Position numbers and translations under genes: made by a program. Below, in pieces: positions 18,275 to 27,555 of a stretch of 64,000 bases of DNA; position 1 is the stretch's first letter; each line of letters begins with the position of its first letter. The DNA lies in the NCBI GenBank assembly GCA_965221295.1, contig OZ244879.1, positions 2,356,001 to 2,420,000 of the forward strand. Direction: 5' to 3'. The notes under the pieces are model-generated. The model was not told where the DNA came from, did not search any database, and saw only the letters and a list, made by a program, of their open reading frames with translations. This DNA is from Bin87 sp965221295. GTDB lineage: Bacteria > Chloroflexota > Dehalococcoidia > Lucifugimonadales > UBA3495.

Positions 18275-20521
18275 CTAGTTGGTGTCTTGATCCGGCCTGG
18301 CGGCGGATTCCTCACCGGCCGCGGCGAGCGCTTCGGGAACCCTAGGAACCTCCAACGGCAGCCCAATAATCATTTCCGTGAATTCGCCCGACTCGGAAAC
18401 CACCTCGATAGATCCCCCATGCTCAGCGACTATGTCATTGCAAATGGACAACCCCAACCCCGTGCCTTCCCCGGTTGGTTTGGTGGTGAAGAACGGATTG
18501 AAGATCTGGTCCATGATCTCCGCGGGCATCCCGCTACCGTTATCCCAGATTCTCACTTCCACCCACTCGTCCTTGAGGCGAGTGGATAGCGAGAGGGTCG
18601 GCATATATGGGTTGCCCTCCGGGACTTGCTGCAGACTGCGACGTTTTTGGTCCGTTGCGTAGCAGGAATTGCTGACCATGTTCAGGAATACACGTCCGAT
18701 GTCCCGGGGGTTGATGTATATGTCATCCATTTCCTGGAAATCGTACTTGAGATCCAACTGGAAATCGGAATCCATCGCCCTGGCGCTGTGGTATGCCAGG
18801 CGCGCATGTTCGTCCAAGAGGTTGTTGATGCTGGTGGGTTGATGGGATACTGATTCCCTTCCCATCAGCAACATGTCCTGCACGATGCGATTCGCGCGGT
18901 CGCCGTGCATACGAATGCGTTCCAGGTTGTCGGTGAGGTCAGAGAAAATCTCTTGGATCAGTTCTTTCCCGTCTTGGTCCAGCTGGCTATCCTGCATTGC
19001 CTCCAGGGTCTCGCGCATCTCGTTGAGCAGTTCTTCGGAGGACTCCGAGAAGTTCTTGACGAAATTCAGCGGGTTTCTGATCTCATGGGCGACACCGGCG
19101 GTGAGTTGGCCCAACGAGGCCAGTTTTTCTTGCACAACGATGCGGTCCTGCGCTGCGGTTAGGTTGGCTATCGCCTCTTCCAGTTCGTGGTTCTGGCTAT
19201 CCAAGCGGGCGTTGATGCCTTCCAACTCCGAATTCTTGCCTTCCAGTTCCTTGGCCAACTCCTCCACCAGGTTGAGGCGGATGGCTTCCTGGGCGCTGCG
19301 GCGAAAAACTTCCAGAGCCGAGGCCATGTCGGCGACTTCATCGCGTCCGCCGATCTCAACCTGCTGGTCCAGGTCGCCGGCGGCCATCCGCTGCATCCAA
19401 CCGGACAACAATTGCAGGCGACGCAAAAGCACGCGCCCAACGAACAGCCACGCGATCAACAACGCGCCGCCCACGCTGACGAAACTGATGGCCAGCAGCA
19501 GCGTTCGGCCGGTCAATATTGCTTGTGAAGACGCGTCGGTGGCTTCCTGGGCTCCCATTTCCGCCAACACCACCAGCGCGTCGACCTCGTCGATCAGCAA
19601 TTTGGCTATGGCGCGGTTATTCGCCAGCAGCAAACCCTGGCGTTGATCGAGGGACAGTTGCTTGGTGCGCAGATCAAACCCGTTCTGCGGCCCCGCCCCC
19701 AGATCCAACAGCCGCTCGAAGAGGGGATGCAGGTCATCGTGCAGGGGCGTGTTCTGCAGGTTGGCCAAGTTGGCCCGGATGTTGCCGGACGACGACTCGA
19801 AACGTTCGCGGAAAGGTTCGATAAGCGAACTGTCGGTCACGACAGAGGCGCTGGCGAGCAGCTGGATGGCAATCTTGGAGTTGGCCTGCAACTCAGACAA
19901 GTACCGATAGCGGGCTTGTTCGGCTTGGGCCAAGTGCTCTTCAGGCGGCGCCCTGGGTTGGTCCAATTCGCGGTAGCCAGTCTGAATGTAAAAGAATTGC
20001 CGGTCGATTTCGGGGACGATGATGCCATCGATTTCCACGGTTAGGATTTCCAGCTCCGACAACAGGGCGTTGGACTGCTCGTTGAGAGTGAACCGCTGCC
20101 ACATGCTGTTGTTGACGCCGGCGATGTTGTCAATCAACTCCGTGGAATAGGTGTGGATCCGCCCGAAACGATCCACGCTGCCACCCCGGTTCTCCAGGAT
20201 CGCCAATTGCTCAATAAACAATTGGTGGGCTGTGGCTATTTCGTCGCCGATGCGGGCCACCTCGTCGGAGTCTGACGCAGCGGTCAACGTGTCTGCGGCC
20301 ACCACCAGGTCCCCGCTGTACTGGGCGACTCCGAAGGCGGCCGCCAACTCTGGGACACTGCCCTCGTTGACCCGATTCTGCGCCTCGCCCACCTGGTTGA
20401 ATGAGAGCCAGCCCACCAAGCTAGCGGCAAACGTGAGCGCTACCGCGCCGCCCAGCGCCAGGTACAGTTGCGCCGAGATGCGGTAGCGAAATTCCAATGC
20501 CCTTTGAACCAGAGACATCAT
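18275..20521 (-). CDS. TorS-like sensor histidine kinase
   Basis: 748 residues. There is a membrane segment at 18-40, a roughly 300-residue all-helical periplasmic domain, a second membrane segment at about 339-361, HAMP, and a coiled coil at about 415-465. The H-box GVAHEIRNPLNF has the phospho-His at 479, followed by N (NMVSNSCYA), G1 (DNGSGMP) and G2 (GEGTGLGLSI) boxes. The periplasmic domain opens with NEGSVPELAAAFGVAQYSG, the pattern of TorS-type helical bundles that read a periplasmic binding protein. Such a protein is encoded immediately upstream, overlapping by 4 bp. No internal receiver or HPt domain, unlike TorS itself. Confidence 0.9.
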   Translation of the reverse strand: MMSLVQRALEFRYRISAQLYLALGGAVALTFAASLVGWLSFNQVGEAQNRVNEGSVPELAAAFGVAQYSGDLVVAADTLTAASDSDEVARIGDEIATAHQLFIEQLAILENRGGSVDRFGRIHTYSTELIDNIAGVNNSMWQRFTLNEQSNALLSELEILTVEIDGIIVPEIDRQFFYIQTGYRELDQPRAPPEEHLAQAEQARYRYLSELQANSKIAIQLLASASVVTDSSLIEPFRERFESSSGNIRANLANLQNTPLHDDLHPLFERLLDLGAGPQNGFDLRTKQLSLDQRQGLLLANNRAIAKLLIDEVDALVVLAEMGAQEATDASSQAILTGRTLLLAISFVSVGGALLIAWLFVGRVLLRRLQLLSGWMQRMAAGDLDQQVEIGGRDEVADMASALEVFRRSAQEAIRLNLVEELAKELEGKNSELEGINARLDSQNHELEEAIANLTAAQDRIVVQEKLASLGQLTAGVAHEIRNPLNFVKNFSESSEELLNEMRETLEAMQDSQLDQDGKELIQEIFSDLTDNLERIRMHGDRANRIVQDMLLMGRESVSHQPTSINNLLDEHARLAYHSARAMDSDFQLDLKYDFQEMDDIYINPRDIGRVFLNMVSNSCYATDQKRRSLQQVPEGNPYMPTLSLSTRLKDEWVEVRIWDNGSGMPAEIMDQIFNPFFTTKPTGEGTGLGLSICNDIVAEHGGSIEVVSESGEFTEMIIGLPLEVPRVPEALAAAGEESAARPDQDTN

Positions 20522-21888
20522 CCGCCGGCCTTGGCGCGAACGTCCAATGTGTCGATGGCGACGTAATCTCCGCGTTCGTCGATCATGGTGAGGAATACGG
20601 CGTCGGAACCCTGGTTGTCGTCAACCCCGTACACTAACTCGAAGCCGTCGAGGTCAAAGGGCTCGGCGCTTCGGAATCCGGCCAGAAAGCGCTCTCGGGT
20701 CAGGTCCGGACCGCACCGCTCAAGTCCAGCGATGGCGAGGCGTCCCGCCAAGTAGCCCTCCAGCGACACGAAACCGGGAATCGCCGCCGGGTCATGAGCT
20801 TTCAGGGCCTTGTGGTAGGCCGCGACGATGGGTTCGGAATCGTCGTATGGGAAGGGGGAAACCTGGGTGACGAAAACGCCGGCGCCCTTCGCAGGGTCGA
20901 TCTTACCCAGTTCCTCGGCCAGGGCGTTGCTACCCACGAACGAAATATTGATGAATTCCCAGTCCTCGCCCATCCGGCGGGCCCACGCGATCAACTCGGC
21001 CAGCGGCCGGTAAGCGCCCACCAGGATCACCGCTTCCGGGTCGCCTTTCTGCAGATCCAGAAGCCCCGTCTTTACCGCAGTGGTATTGCGCGGATACAGT
21101 CCGACCGCGGCAGGCTGCATACCGCGCTTTGACAGCGCGGCGAGGGTTCCGCTCAATCCGGCCCTACCGAAAGAATCATCCTGATACATCACGGCAATGC
21201 GAGTAATGCCCAAGTCTTGGGTCAACCGGGCCACCATCTCCTCGGTTTCCTGGTCGTAAGACGAGCGCAAGTTCACCACGTTGGGCAGGTTGTTGGCATC
21301 CCTCAAGAATGCGGCGCCGGTGAACGGAGCGATGTAAGGAATTTTCGCAATGCGGGCAATGGGGGCGGCCGACCGGGATGTGGGCGTGCCGACCGCGCCG
21401 ATCAGCGCGAAGACACCTTCATCAATCAGAGCCGAGGTATTGGCGATGGCCAACTCCGGTTCGTAGGTATCGTCCAGCGACTTCAATTCCAGTCGGCGGC
21501 CATGTACGCCGCCGTTTCGGTTCGCTTCGGCGAAGGCCGCCTCTATGCCGAGCTTCATACCCAGGCCCAACCGGCTCGCCGGGCCACTGAGGGCCGCCGA
21601 TTGGCCAAACACCACCCGGTCCGCGTCGGCGAACCGCGGGCCGAAACCTGGCGTGTCCGGGGTCGTGGTTGGCCGGGCCGGCGAACCAAAACCCGGTTGC
21701 CCTGTTCCCTGGGAGAGGGTGGCAGTGGGCGCGGCGGTTCCCGCAGATGTGGGCGGCGCGCGCTCGGAGCCAACGGATGCGTCCTGGGTGGCTGGTTGGC
21801 ATCCTGCGATTCCCAGGGTGTAGGCAACGAGCGTAACGGCGATCAGGCCCACCAGCCTGGCGTCCAGTTTGCCCAGTATTTCGGTCAT
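20518..21888 (-). CDS. Periplasmic Leu/Ile/Val-type binding lipoprotein
   Basis: 456 residues. N-terminal hydrophobic segment with lipobox GIAGC (Cys30), a Ser/Thr/Pro-rich linker to about residue 75, then a type I periplasmic binding fold (FGQSAALSGPASRLGLGMK, IGAVGTPTSRSAAPIA, VMYQDDSFGRAGLSG). No permease or ATPase genes are near; the flanking genes encode an anti-sigma kinase (4-bp overlap) and a TorS-like kinase (4-bp overlap). It therefore most likely serves as ligand sensor for the kinase, as TorT does for TorS, and not in uptake. Ligand unknown; amino acid-like compounds are typical of the family. Confidence 0.88.
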   Translation of the reverse strand: MTEILGKLDARLVGLIAVTLVAYTLGIAGCQPATQDASVGSERAPPTSAGTAAPTATLSQGTGQPGFGSPARPTTTPDTPGFGPRFADADRVVFGQSAALSGPASRLGLGMKLGIEAAFAEANRNGGVHGRRLELKSLDDTYEPELAIANTSALIDEGVFALIGAVGTPTSRSAAPIARIAKIPYIAPFTGAAFLRDANNLPNVVNLRSSYDQETEEMVARLTQDLGITRIAVMYQDDSFGRAGLSGTLAALSKRGMQPAAVGLYPRNTTAVKTGLLDLQKGDPEAVILVGAYRPLAELIAWARRMGEDWEFINISFVGSNALAEELGKIDPAKGAGVFVTQVSPFPYDDSEPIVAAYHKALKAHDPAAIPGFVSLEGYLAGRLAIAGLERCGPDLTRERFLAGFRSAEPFDLDGFELVYGVDDNQGSDAVFLTMIDERGDYVAIDTLDVRAKAGG

Positions 21889-22298
21889 CCGCCTTTGCGC
21901 TTTACCATCGCCAAGCGATTCTTGCCGTCTTCTCGGCGGTAGTGAAGTTCGTCCATTAGTTCACGCACCAAGTGAATGCCGAGGCCGCCGATGGGGCGGT
22001 CTTCCAACGGAGCGTCGACGTTGGGCTGAGCAGCTTCGGTGAGTGGGTCGAAAGGCGGGCCGTCGTCTGAAATTTCCACCGTGACCGATTCGGCGTCAGC
22101 CACCATGGAAACCTCGATTTCGCTGGCGTCCTTACCGTAATTTACGATGTTGACGCTCAGTTCATCCAGCGCCAAGTTGACTTTGAAAATCAGGTCAGGA
22201 GGCCAATTGTCCCGCTCTCCCAGTTCCTCGACAGCGGCGGAAATCCGCTCCAACTGCTCCAAGCTGGGGCTTATCTTCAATGAAGCCGACGCGTTCAT
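21885..22298 (-). CDS. Anti-sigma regulatory factor, RsbW/SpoIIAB-type ATPase
   Basis: 137 residues of the GHKL serine-kinase family. N-box LALDELSVNIVNYG, G1 DDGPPFDP and G2 GGLGIHLV are all present. Such proteins bind and inhibit a sigma factor or other partner and phosphorylate a STAS antagonist. It lies 2 bp after the receiver-PP2C gene and overlaps the binding-protein gene by 4 bp. No sigma factor gene is in the window, so its target is encoded elsewhere or is not a sigma factor. Confidence 0.92.
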   Translation of the reverse strand: MNASASLKISPSLEQLERISAAVEELGERDNWPPDLIFKVNLALDELSVNIVNYGKDASEIEVSMVADAESVTVEISDDGPPFDPLTEAAQPNVDAPLEDRPIGGLGIHLVRELMDELHYRREDGKNRLAMVKRKGG

Positions 22299-22300
22299 GT

Positions 22301-23467
22301 TCAGTCACCGGTGCAACGAAGGGCTAGGCACGTGATGTCGTCGAATTGCGGGGCGTTGCCAGAAAAGGCGGTGACCGCATCGAAGATGGAATCTATCGTC
22401 GCCTTGCAGTCGCCGACCTGAGAGTCGAATATCTTCAGCAGACGGTCCATGCCGAATTCTTCGTCATCGCTATTGAAAGCTTCCGTAACGCCGTCCGTAT
22501 AGAACAGGACGGTATCCCCCTGGGAGCACTCGATAGTGGCCTGTTCGAACTCCGCCCCATCCAGCACACCCAGGGCGATGCCGCTGGTGGCAGGAAGCGT
22601 GGTGGCGTTACCGTCGCGGTGGATGAGCGCCGGCAAACAGTGCCCACCGTTGGCGTAGGTTAGGGTTCTCGTGTCAGGGTCGTAAACCGCGTACAGCAAC
22701 GTCACGAACATCATCGCTTCGTTGTCTTCGTACAGAAGTTGGTTCACTTCGCTCAGGACGCGAGCGGGTTCGCGCAGGCCGATCGCCGTGCCCTTGAGCA
22801 ACGTGCGGCTGGCCATCATGAAGAGGGCAGCAGGCACTCCCTTGCCCGAAACATCGGCGATGGCCAAACCGATGCAACCGTCTTCCAATTGGAAGATATC
22901 GAAAAAATCCCCTCCCACTTCGCGAGCTGGGGTCATGCTGCCGCTGATTTCGTATTGAGAAGACTTGGGGAACACGGTGGGCAGGATGCTTTGCTGCATC
23001 TTGCTGGCCACGTCGAGCTCGCTTTCTATGGCGGCGAGGCGTTGCCGGGAAGACTCCGCCTCGCGCCAGGCTTCAAGGTTGTTCAGCGTTCGTTCGATGG
23101 TGACCCGCAGGTCGTCGAAGTCCAGCGGCTTGGTGACGAAATCGAAGGCGCCGCGGTTCATGGCAGCCCGAATGTTCTTCATGTCGCCATAGGCCGATAT
23201 GATCACCGAACGGGTATCCGGGGCAACGTCCGGGATGTGCTCCAAAAGCGACAGGCCGTCCATTTGAGGCATGTTGATGTCGGACAGAACCATGTCGATA
23301 TTGGGGTCTTGCCCCAATTTTTGCAGCGCCTCGACGCCGTTTTGCGCGAACACGAACTGGTACTGGCCCGACCGGATGCTCCGACGCATCCGTTGCAGGA
23401 CCAGGGGTTCAAGGTCCGGTTCGTCGTCAACTACCAAAATCCGGTATGATCCGGCCGTATCGCCCAC
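22301..23467 (-). CDS. Response regulator with SpoIIE-type PP2C phosphatase output
   Basis: 388 residues: receiver domain (DDE at 14-16, phospho-acceptor Asp63 in LSDINMP, Lys in VTKPLDF), a helical linker to about 150, then a PPM/SpoIIE phosphatase domain with MQQSILPTVFP, GGDFFD and ADVSGKGVPAAL metal motifs. Phosphorylation by the kinase of this operon should control dephosphorylation of the STAS protein encoded upstream. It has no DNA-binding domain. Confidence 0.94.
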   Translation of the reverse strand: MGDTAGSYRILVVDDEPDLEPLVLQRMRRSIRSGQYQFVFAQNGVEALQKLGQDPNIDMVLSDINMPQMDGLSLLEHIPDVAPDTRSVIISAYGDMKNIRAAMNRGAFDFVTKPLDFDDLRVTIERTLNNLEAWREAESSRQRLAAIESELDVASKMQQSILPTVFPKSSQYEISGSMTPAREVGGDFFDIFQLEDGCIGLAIADVSGKGVPAALFMMASRTLLKGTAIGLREPARVLSEVNQLLYEDNEAMMFVTLLYAVYDPDTRTLTYANGGHCLPALIHRDGNATTLPATSGIALGVLDGAEFEQATIECSQGDTVLFYTDGVTEAFNSDDEEFGMDRLLKIFDSQVGDCKATIDSIFDAVTAFSGNAPQFDDITCLALRCTGD

Positions 23468-23537
23468 GACTCCATCCTCCGCGGTCTCGGGTTATGTGTT
23501 GTTTGAGCGCCGGCCGAAGTCGGCGCCGTGACGCAAT

Positions 23538-23876
23538 TTAACCGCTCACCGCTGCGACCGCGTCGGTCTGAGTGGGGTGGATGTCAATCACCCGGTCGAA
23601 CCCGCTGATTTCGAACACCTCTTGAACGGTGCCGGAGAGTGAACAGATGGCGAACTTGGCGCCCTGCTGTTGCAGCTTCCTGGCCGTCTGCAGGATCACG
23701 CGCAAGCCCGCGCTGCTGATGTAGGTGAGCCGTTCCATGTCCATCACCACGGCGCGGTCATCGGCATCGATGGCGGAGTCCAGCTCTTGGTAGAAGGCAG
23801 GCGCGTTCGCGCTGTCAACACGCTCCTCGGTCAGAATGATCAACGTGCCGCTGTCCCTACGAAATTCGATTGGCAT
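23538..23876 (-). CDS. STAS-domain anti-sigma factor antagonist
   Basis: 112 residues, a single STAS domain (RsbV/SpoIIAA type). The phospho-site region reads YISSAGLRVIL, the SSAGL variant, with Ser54 and Ser55 as candidate acceptors where SpoIIAA has DSSGL. Start taken at MPIEFRRDSG; 27 upstream codons are open but not family-like. First gene of the sensory operon, 70 bp before the receiver-PP2C gene. It should bind the RsbW-like protein when unphosphorylated. Confidence 0.92.
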   Translation of the reverse strand: MPIEFRRDSGTLIILTEERVDSANAPAFYQELDSAIDADDRAVVMDMERLTYISSAGLRVILQTARKLQQQGAKFAICSLSGTVQEVFEISGFDRVIDIHPTQTDAVAAVSG

Positions 23877-24304
23877 AATCTGGCCCTCTGTTTTGGAAAT
23901 GAAGCGCCCGTTCCTTGAAGTTCCCCGGCACTGGATGCTACATCTGGCCTCACGCATTGGTTGGTGGCGTATCAGGCGGGGTCCAACGTGGCGAACGCCA
24001 ATCGCGATTTTACGGGTAATTTATCATCCTGTATAGCGCTTCCGCGATTAACGGAAACGGATCATGTCGGCGCGGGATGGGAACCTTATTTTTCACATGC
24101 CTCAGAATGCGGCCGCGTAATGGCCTTATGCGGACCGTGTTCGGCGAAATCACGCCACCACTATCAAGTAGACCCAAGATTACCGGAAGAACCGGCGTAT
24201 CGGCAACCCATTGGTCTTCCCTAGGCAAGAGGCGGCTTGATTCTAAGGCGCCCGACCCAGGTTCTGCGGAATTAGAGCGGATGCAAAAACGCCTCTCAGG
24301 CCGA
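23877..24304. other. Intergenic region upstream of the sensory operon
   Basis: 428 bp between the end of pduX and the STAS start, so it must contain the promoter of the 23.9-16.7 kb minus-strand operon. It is visibly more A+T-rich than its surroundings around 24005-24070. On the minus strand TATACA and TAAATT are possible -10 elements, but neither has a convincing -35. No gene recognised on either strand. Confidence 0.5.
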
Positions 24305-25231
24305 TCACAGCAGTCGCACGCCCCCGCCAATGATCCGGTAGTGCCGCACGCTTTCGGCGTCGGCGAACGCCTGCGCAGCCCGCAGATACACGGGTTTGCC
24401 ACGCCGCTGACGAGCGTCCAGCAAAATGCCCACTACGGTGCCGCTGTGGGCGACGTTGATGCCGGCGGCGTTATGCTCTTCGGCGAATGCGGCGGCGCGT
24501 TGAACCCACCGCGCGGCCTCGGAACGGTGACCGGCCTGCGCGCTGATGGTCGCGCCGCGTCCCACCAACTGGGCGTCGCCGCGGCGGATACCTTCTCGCG
24601 TCAATTCCAGCGCCGCCTCGGTTTGTGGGGTGATCTCCGCCCACCGCGCCGTCCGGTCGGTTCGGTTGAAGTCCAGGGTGTCGACGACACCGCCGGCGTC
24701 CACAACGATGATCTCCATAGGCGGCGGCGGTCCCAGCAACTCGCAGATTGCGCCCCGCCGATGGTCGAAGAGGGCGATTCCAGGGAACATGACGCCGTCG
24801 GTGGGTTCCACGGACAGGGCAATAGCGGCGATGGATTCGGGCGAAAACGGTCGGCCCGCCGCCACGCCGACGGCTCCCACCGCGGCGGTGATGTCCGCGC
24901 TGCTGCTGCCCATGCCTTTGCCGGGAGGGATTGGACTGGTTACCGACACGCTGGCGATCAACCCGCAAGCTCCGATTTGGGGCGACAACTTCGACAAGGC
25001 TTTGGCCACCGCCTGTTTGGTTTTGGGCAGGTGGTCGATCCCTTCTACGTCGTCAGCCGGTTGTTCGGACTTGGGCAACCGCAAGGTCGCCGTGGCGCTG
25101 GCGAACTGATTGATGGGACAGGTAACCAGGAAGTGGGAGCCACGGGTCATCCCCTGAACCAGTTCACCGCAGGTCCCGGGCGCCGAAACAGTCGCGGTTC
25201 CGATTGCATCGCCAGACATGGGGCCAGACAT
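24305..25231 (-). CDS. pduX: GHMP-family L-threonine kinase (PduX-like)
   Basis: 308 residues. PduX makes L-threonine O-3-phosphate, the precursor of the aminopropanol arm of cobamides. The N-terminal SAPGTCGELVQG and the GHMP ATP-binding loop PIPPGKGMGSSSAD are characteristic, and the GIN-VAHSGTVVGILL region is the third GHMP motif. cobU and cobQ lie upstream on the same strand, supporting a cobamide role. Start at 25231; an in-frame ATG at 25219 is equally possible. Confidence 0.88.
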   Translation of the reverse strand: MSGPMSGDAIGTATVSAPGTCGELVQGMTRGSHFLVTCPINQFASATATLRLPKSEQPADDVEGIDHLPKTKQAVAKALSKLSPQIGACGLIASVSVTSPIPPGKGMGSSSADITAAVGAVGVAAGRPFSPESIAAIALSVEPTDGVMFPGIALFDHRRGAICELLGPPPPMEIIVVDAGGVVDTLDFNRTDRTARWAEITPQTEAALELTREGIRRGDAQLVGRGATISAQAGHRSEAARWVQRAAAFAEEHNAAGINVAHSGTVVGILLDARQRRGKPVYLRAAQAFADAESVRHYRIIGGGVRLL

Positions 25232-25331
25232 GGCGCAAGGTTAGCACATGTCGCCGACTACCGGTACGGAGCCGTCGTCGGTTGATCGAATATTGGGTCT
25301 TCGGGCCACGGTTTGCCTGGCGTTGCTTCGA

Positions 25332-25377
25332 GGGGCCAGCGGTTCGTGAGGCTCCCGGTTCGTGAGGAACTGGCCCC
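25332..25377 (-). repeat. Hairpin with internal 12-bp direct repeat after cobU
   Basis: GGGGCCAG (25332-25339) pairs perfectly with CTGGCCCC (25370-25377). The 30-nt loop contains two exact copies of CGGTTCGTGAGG at 25340-25351 and 25356-25367. It lies 2 bp beyond the cobU stop and about 100 bp before pduX on the minus strand. No T-tract follows, so simple intrinsic termination is not obvious. Confidence 0.7.
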
Positions 25378-25379
25378 GT

Positions 25380-25940
25380 TCAACTTTGGGGTTTGATGCG
25401 GGTGGGAATGCCGGCGACCACCAGCGTGACCTCATCTGCCGCCGCCGCCATCTCCTGATTCACCGAGCCCAGCAAGTCCTGGAACCGGCGGCCCAGCGAT
25501 GACTTAGCAACCAGCGAATGACCCACTTCGCTGCTGACCACCACCGCGTCGCCGCCCAGCTCGCCGACACAGGACGCGAACCGCCGCGCCGCGCCGACGG
25601 TTCTGGCCTCCAACTCGACGGTGGGCAGTCCCTCGTGCTCAAGCAACAGGTTCGACACCCAACCGTCCAGCGAATCCAACAGCAATAACGGCCGGTCCTC
25701 CGGTTCCAAGCCCAAACCACGCAGCGCTCCGACGGGGTTCAAGGGAGCCTCAACAGTTTGCCAGTTCGAAGGCCGCCGTGCCCGGTGGCGGCGGACGCGC
25801 TCCGCCATTTCGGCGTCGGTCACCTCGCCGGTGGCAACGTATATCACGGGTCGGCCGGCGGCGCGTTCGGCGACGATCCGCTCGGCGTAAGCGCTTTTTC
25901 CGGATCGGATTCCGCCCAGGGCCAGGTGTATTCCGCTCAT
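25380..25940 (-). CDS. cobU: Adenosylcobinamide kinase / guanylyltransferase
   Basis: 186 residues, the standard CobU/CobP length. It phosphorylates adenosylcobinamide and then adds GMP in nucleotide-loop assembly. P-loop GGIRSGKS at 8-15, the RRHRARRP region with the candidate guanylylated His, and a LLLDSLDGWVSNLL Walker B. It overlaps cobQ by 4 bp (ATGA). Confidence 0.93.
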   Translation of the reverse strand: MSGIHLALGGIRSGKSAYAERIVAERAAGRPVIYVATGEVTDAEMAERVRRHRARRPSNWQTVEAPLNPVGALRGLGLEPEDRPLLLLDSLDGWVSNLLLEHEGLPTVELEARTVGAARRFASCVGELGGDAVVVSSEVGHSLVAKSSLGRRFQDLLGSVNQEMAAAADEVTLVVAGIPTRIKPQS

Positions 25941-27511
25941 GGAGCCGCGGCGACGCCGACCATGTCGTACACCAGGTCCATGCGAAGGCTACCACGCACC
26001 CAATCGGCCAGACGGTCGTACTCCCGATCCCGGGCAACGTCAACGCCGTCGGGCAGAACCACTCCCTTGCGTCGCGCCAGTTCGGTCAGCATGGCGCGGC
26101 GAACTCCGGCGTTGTGAAACAGGCCATGAATGTAGGTGCCCAACACACGGCCTGACTCGTTGAGAGCGCCATCCAGGGCGGTGGCCGGCGTAACGAGAGC
26201 GTCAGCCCGGTCGCGCACCGCGAATGGCGCGATGAACCCCTCGCCCACGGTGCGGCCCATGTGGATTTCATATCCGACGACGGGTTCGCCGGCCGCGCCC
26301 GACAACAGGCCACCGTTGCGGCCAGCCTCATCGCGCACGGTGGCTTGCACCCGATGGGTCTCCTTGCTGCCCGCGAAGGTTGTGGCCAGCGGCAGCAGGC
26401 CCAGGCCATCCGCTTGGCCGATGGTTGACTCGACGCCGTCGGGGTCGTACAACGCCTGCCCAAGCATCTGGTAGCCGCCGCAGATGCCCACGATGGCCGC
26501 CCCGCGCCGGTAGGCTGAAGTTACGGCCTGGGAAAGACCCTGGCGGTCCATCCAAAGCAGGTCAGGGATGGTGGTTTTGCTGCCCGGAAGGATCACCAAG
26601 TCAGGATCGCCCAGCAGGTCGCCGCGCTGGACGTAGCGCAAGTTCACCCCCGGCTCGCGGGCCAGTGGGTCAAAGTCGTCGAAATTGGAGATGTGCGGCA
26701 GATGCGCGACCGCCACGTCGAGCGCTGCCGGGGAGGTGGAAGCCGGCGGCGTGATCTCGAGCGCCACCGAATCTTCCTCGGGGATGTGAATATCGCGGAA
26801 GTGATGAACCACGCCCACCACCGGCTTGCCGGTGTAATCTTCCAGCCAGGAGAGGCCGTCGCCGAGCAGGCTGGCGTCTCCACGAAACTTGTTGATCAGC
26901 AGACCCTTGACTGTTTCCCGCTCCGCGTCGTCCAACAGTTGCAGGGTGCCAACCAGCGAGGCGAACACGCCGCCCCGGTCGATGTCGCCGCAGAGCAGCA
27001 CCGGAGCGTCGGCGTGGAGGGCGACCCGCATGTTGACGATTTCGGTCGCCTTTAGGTTGATTTCGGCGGGACTGCCCGCGCCCTCGATCACCACCACGTC
27101 ATGCTCTCGGCGCAGGGTGTCCAGCGACTGGGCAACCGACGCCCACAGTGTTGATTTCAAATCGAAATAATCGCGGGCGCGAGCGGAGGTCAGCGGGCGG
27201 CCCATCAACACCACCTGGGCGTGGCTGTCGGCCTCGGGCTTGAGCAGCACGGGATTCATCTCAGCGCGGGCCTCGACGCCGGCAGCCTCGGCCTGCACCG
27301 CCTGGGCCCGCCCGATTTCGGCGCCATCGGGCGTTACGTACGAGTTGTTGGACATGTTCTGCGCCTTGAACGGGGCAACGCGCAGACCATCCTGGCGCAG
27401 GATGCGACACAGGGCGGACACCAGGACGCTCTTGCCCACGTGGGACGCGGTGCCCTGCACCATCAAGACGCGGCCCAAGGGCGGATGTAGTTCATTCGTA
27501 GGCGCTGTCAT
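25937..27511 (-). CDS. cobQ: Cobyric acid synthase
   Basis: 524 residues from MTAPTNELHPP, typical for CobQ/CbiP, which amidates four side chains of adenosylcobyrinic diamide. The N-terminal ATP domain has QGTASHVGKS and FKAQNMSNNSYVTPDG. The C-terminal class I glutamine amidotransferase has the nucleophile in GICGGYQMLG and His in TYIHGLF. The frame is open upstream to 27946, but that part overlaps the MFS gene and is not CobQ-like. Stop overlaps cobU start. Confidence 0.95.
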   Translation of the reverse strand: MTAPTNELHPPLGRVLMVQGTASHVGKSVLVSALCRILRQDGLRVAPFKAQNMSNNSYVTPDGAEIGRAQAVQAEAAGVEARAEMNPVLLKPEADSHAQVVLMGRPLTSARARDYFDLKSTLWASVAQSLDTLRREHDVVVIEGAGSPAEINLKATEIVNMRVALHADAPVLLCGDIDRGGVFASLVGTLQLLDDAERETVKGLLINKFRGDASLLGDGLSWLEDYTGKPVVGVVHHFRDIHIPEEDSVALEITPPASTSPAALDVAVAHLPHISNFDDFDPLAREPGVNLRYVQRGDLLGDPDLVILPGSKTTIPDLLWMDRQGLSQAVTSAYRRGAAIVGICGGYQMLGQALYDPDGVESTIGQADGLGLLPLATTFAGSKETHRVQATVRDEAGRNGGLLSGAAGEPVVGYEIHMGRTVGEGFIAPFAVRDRADALVTPATALDGALNESGRVLGTYIHGLFHNAGVRRAMLTELARRKGVVLPDGVDVARDREYDRLADWVRGSLRMDLVYDMVGVAAAP

Positions 27512-27555
27512 CGGCAACCTCCGCCGAAATGATACTCCAATTGGCGCGCCGCCGG

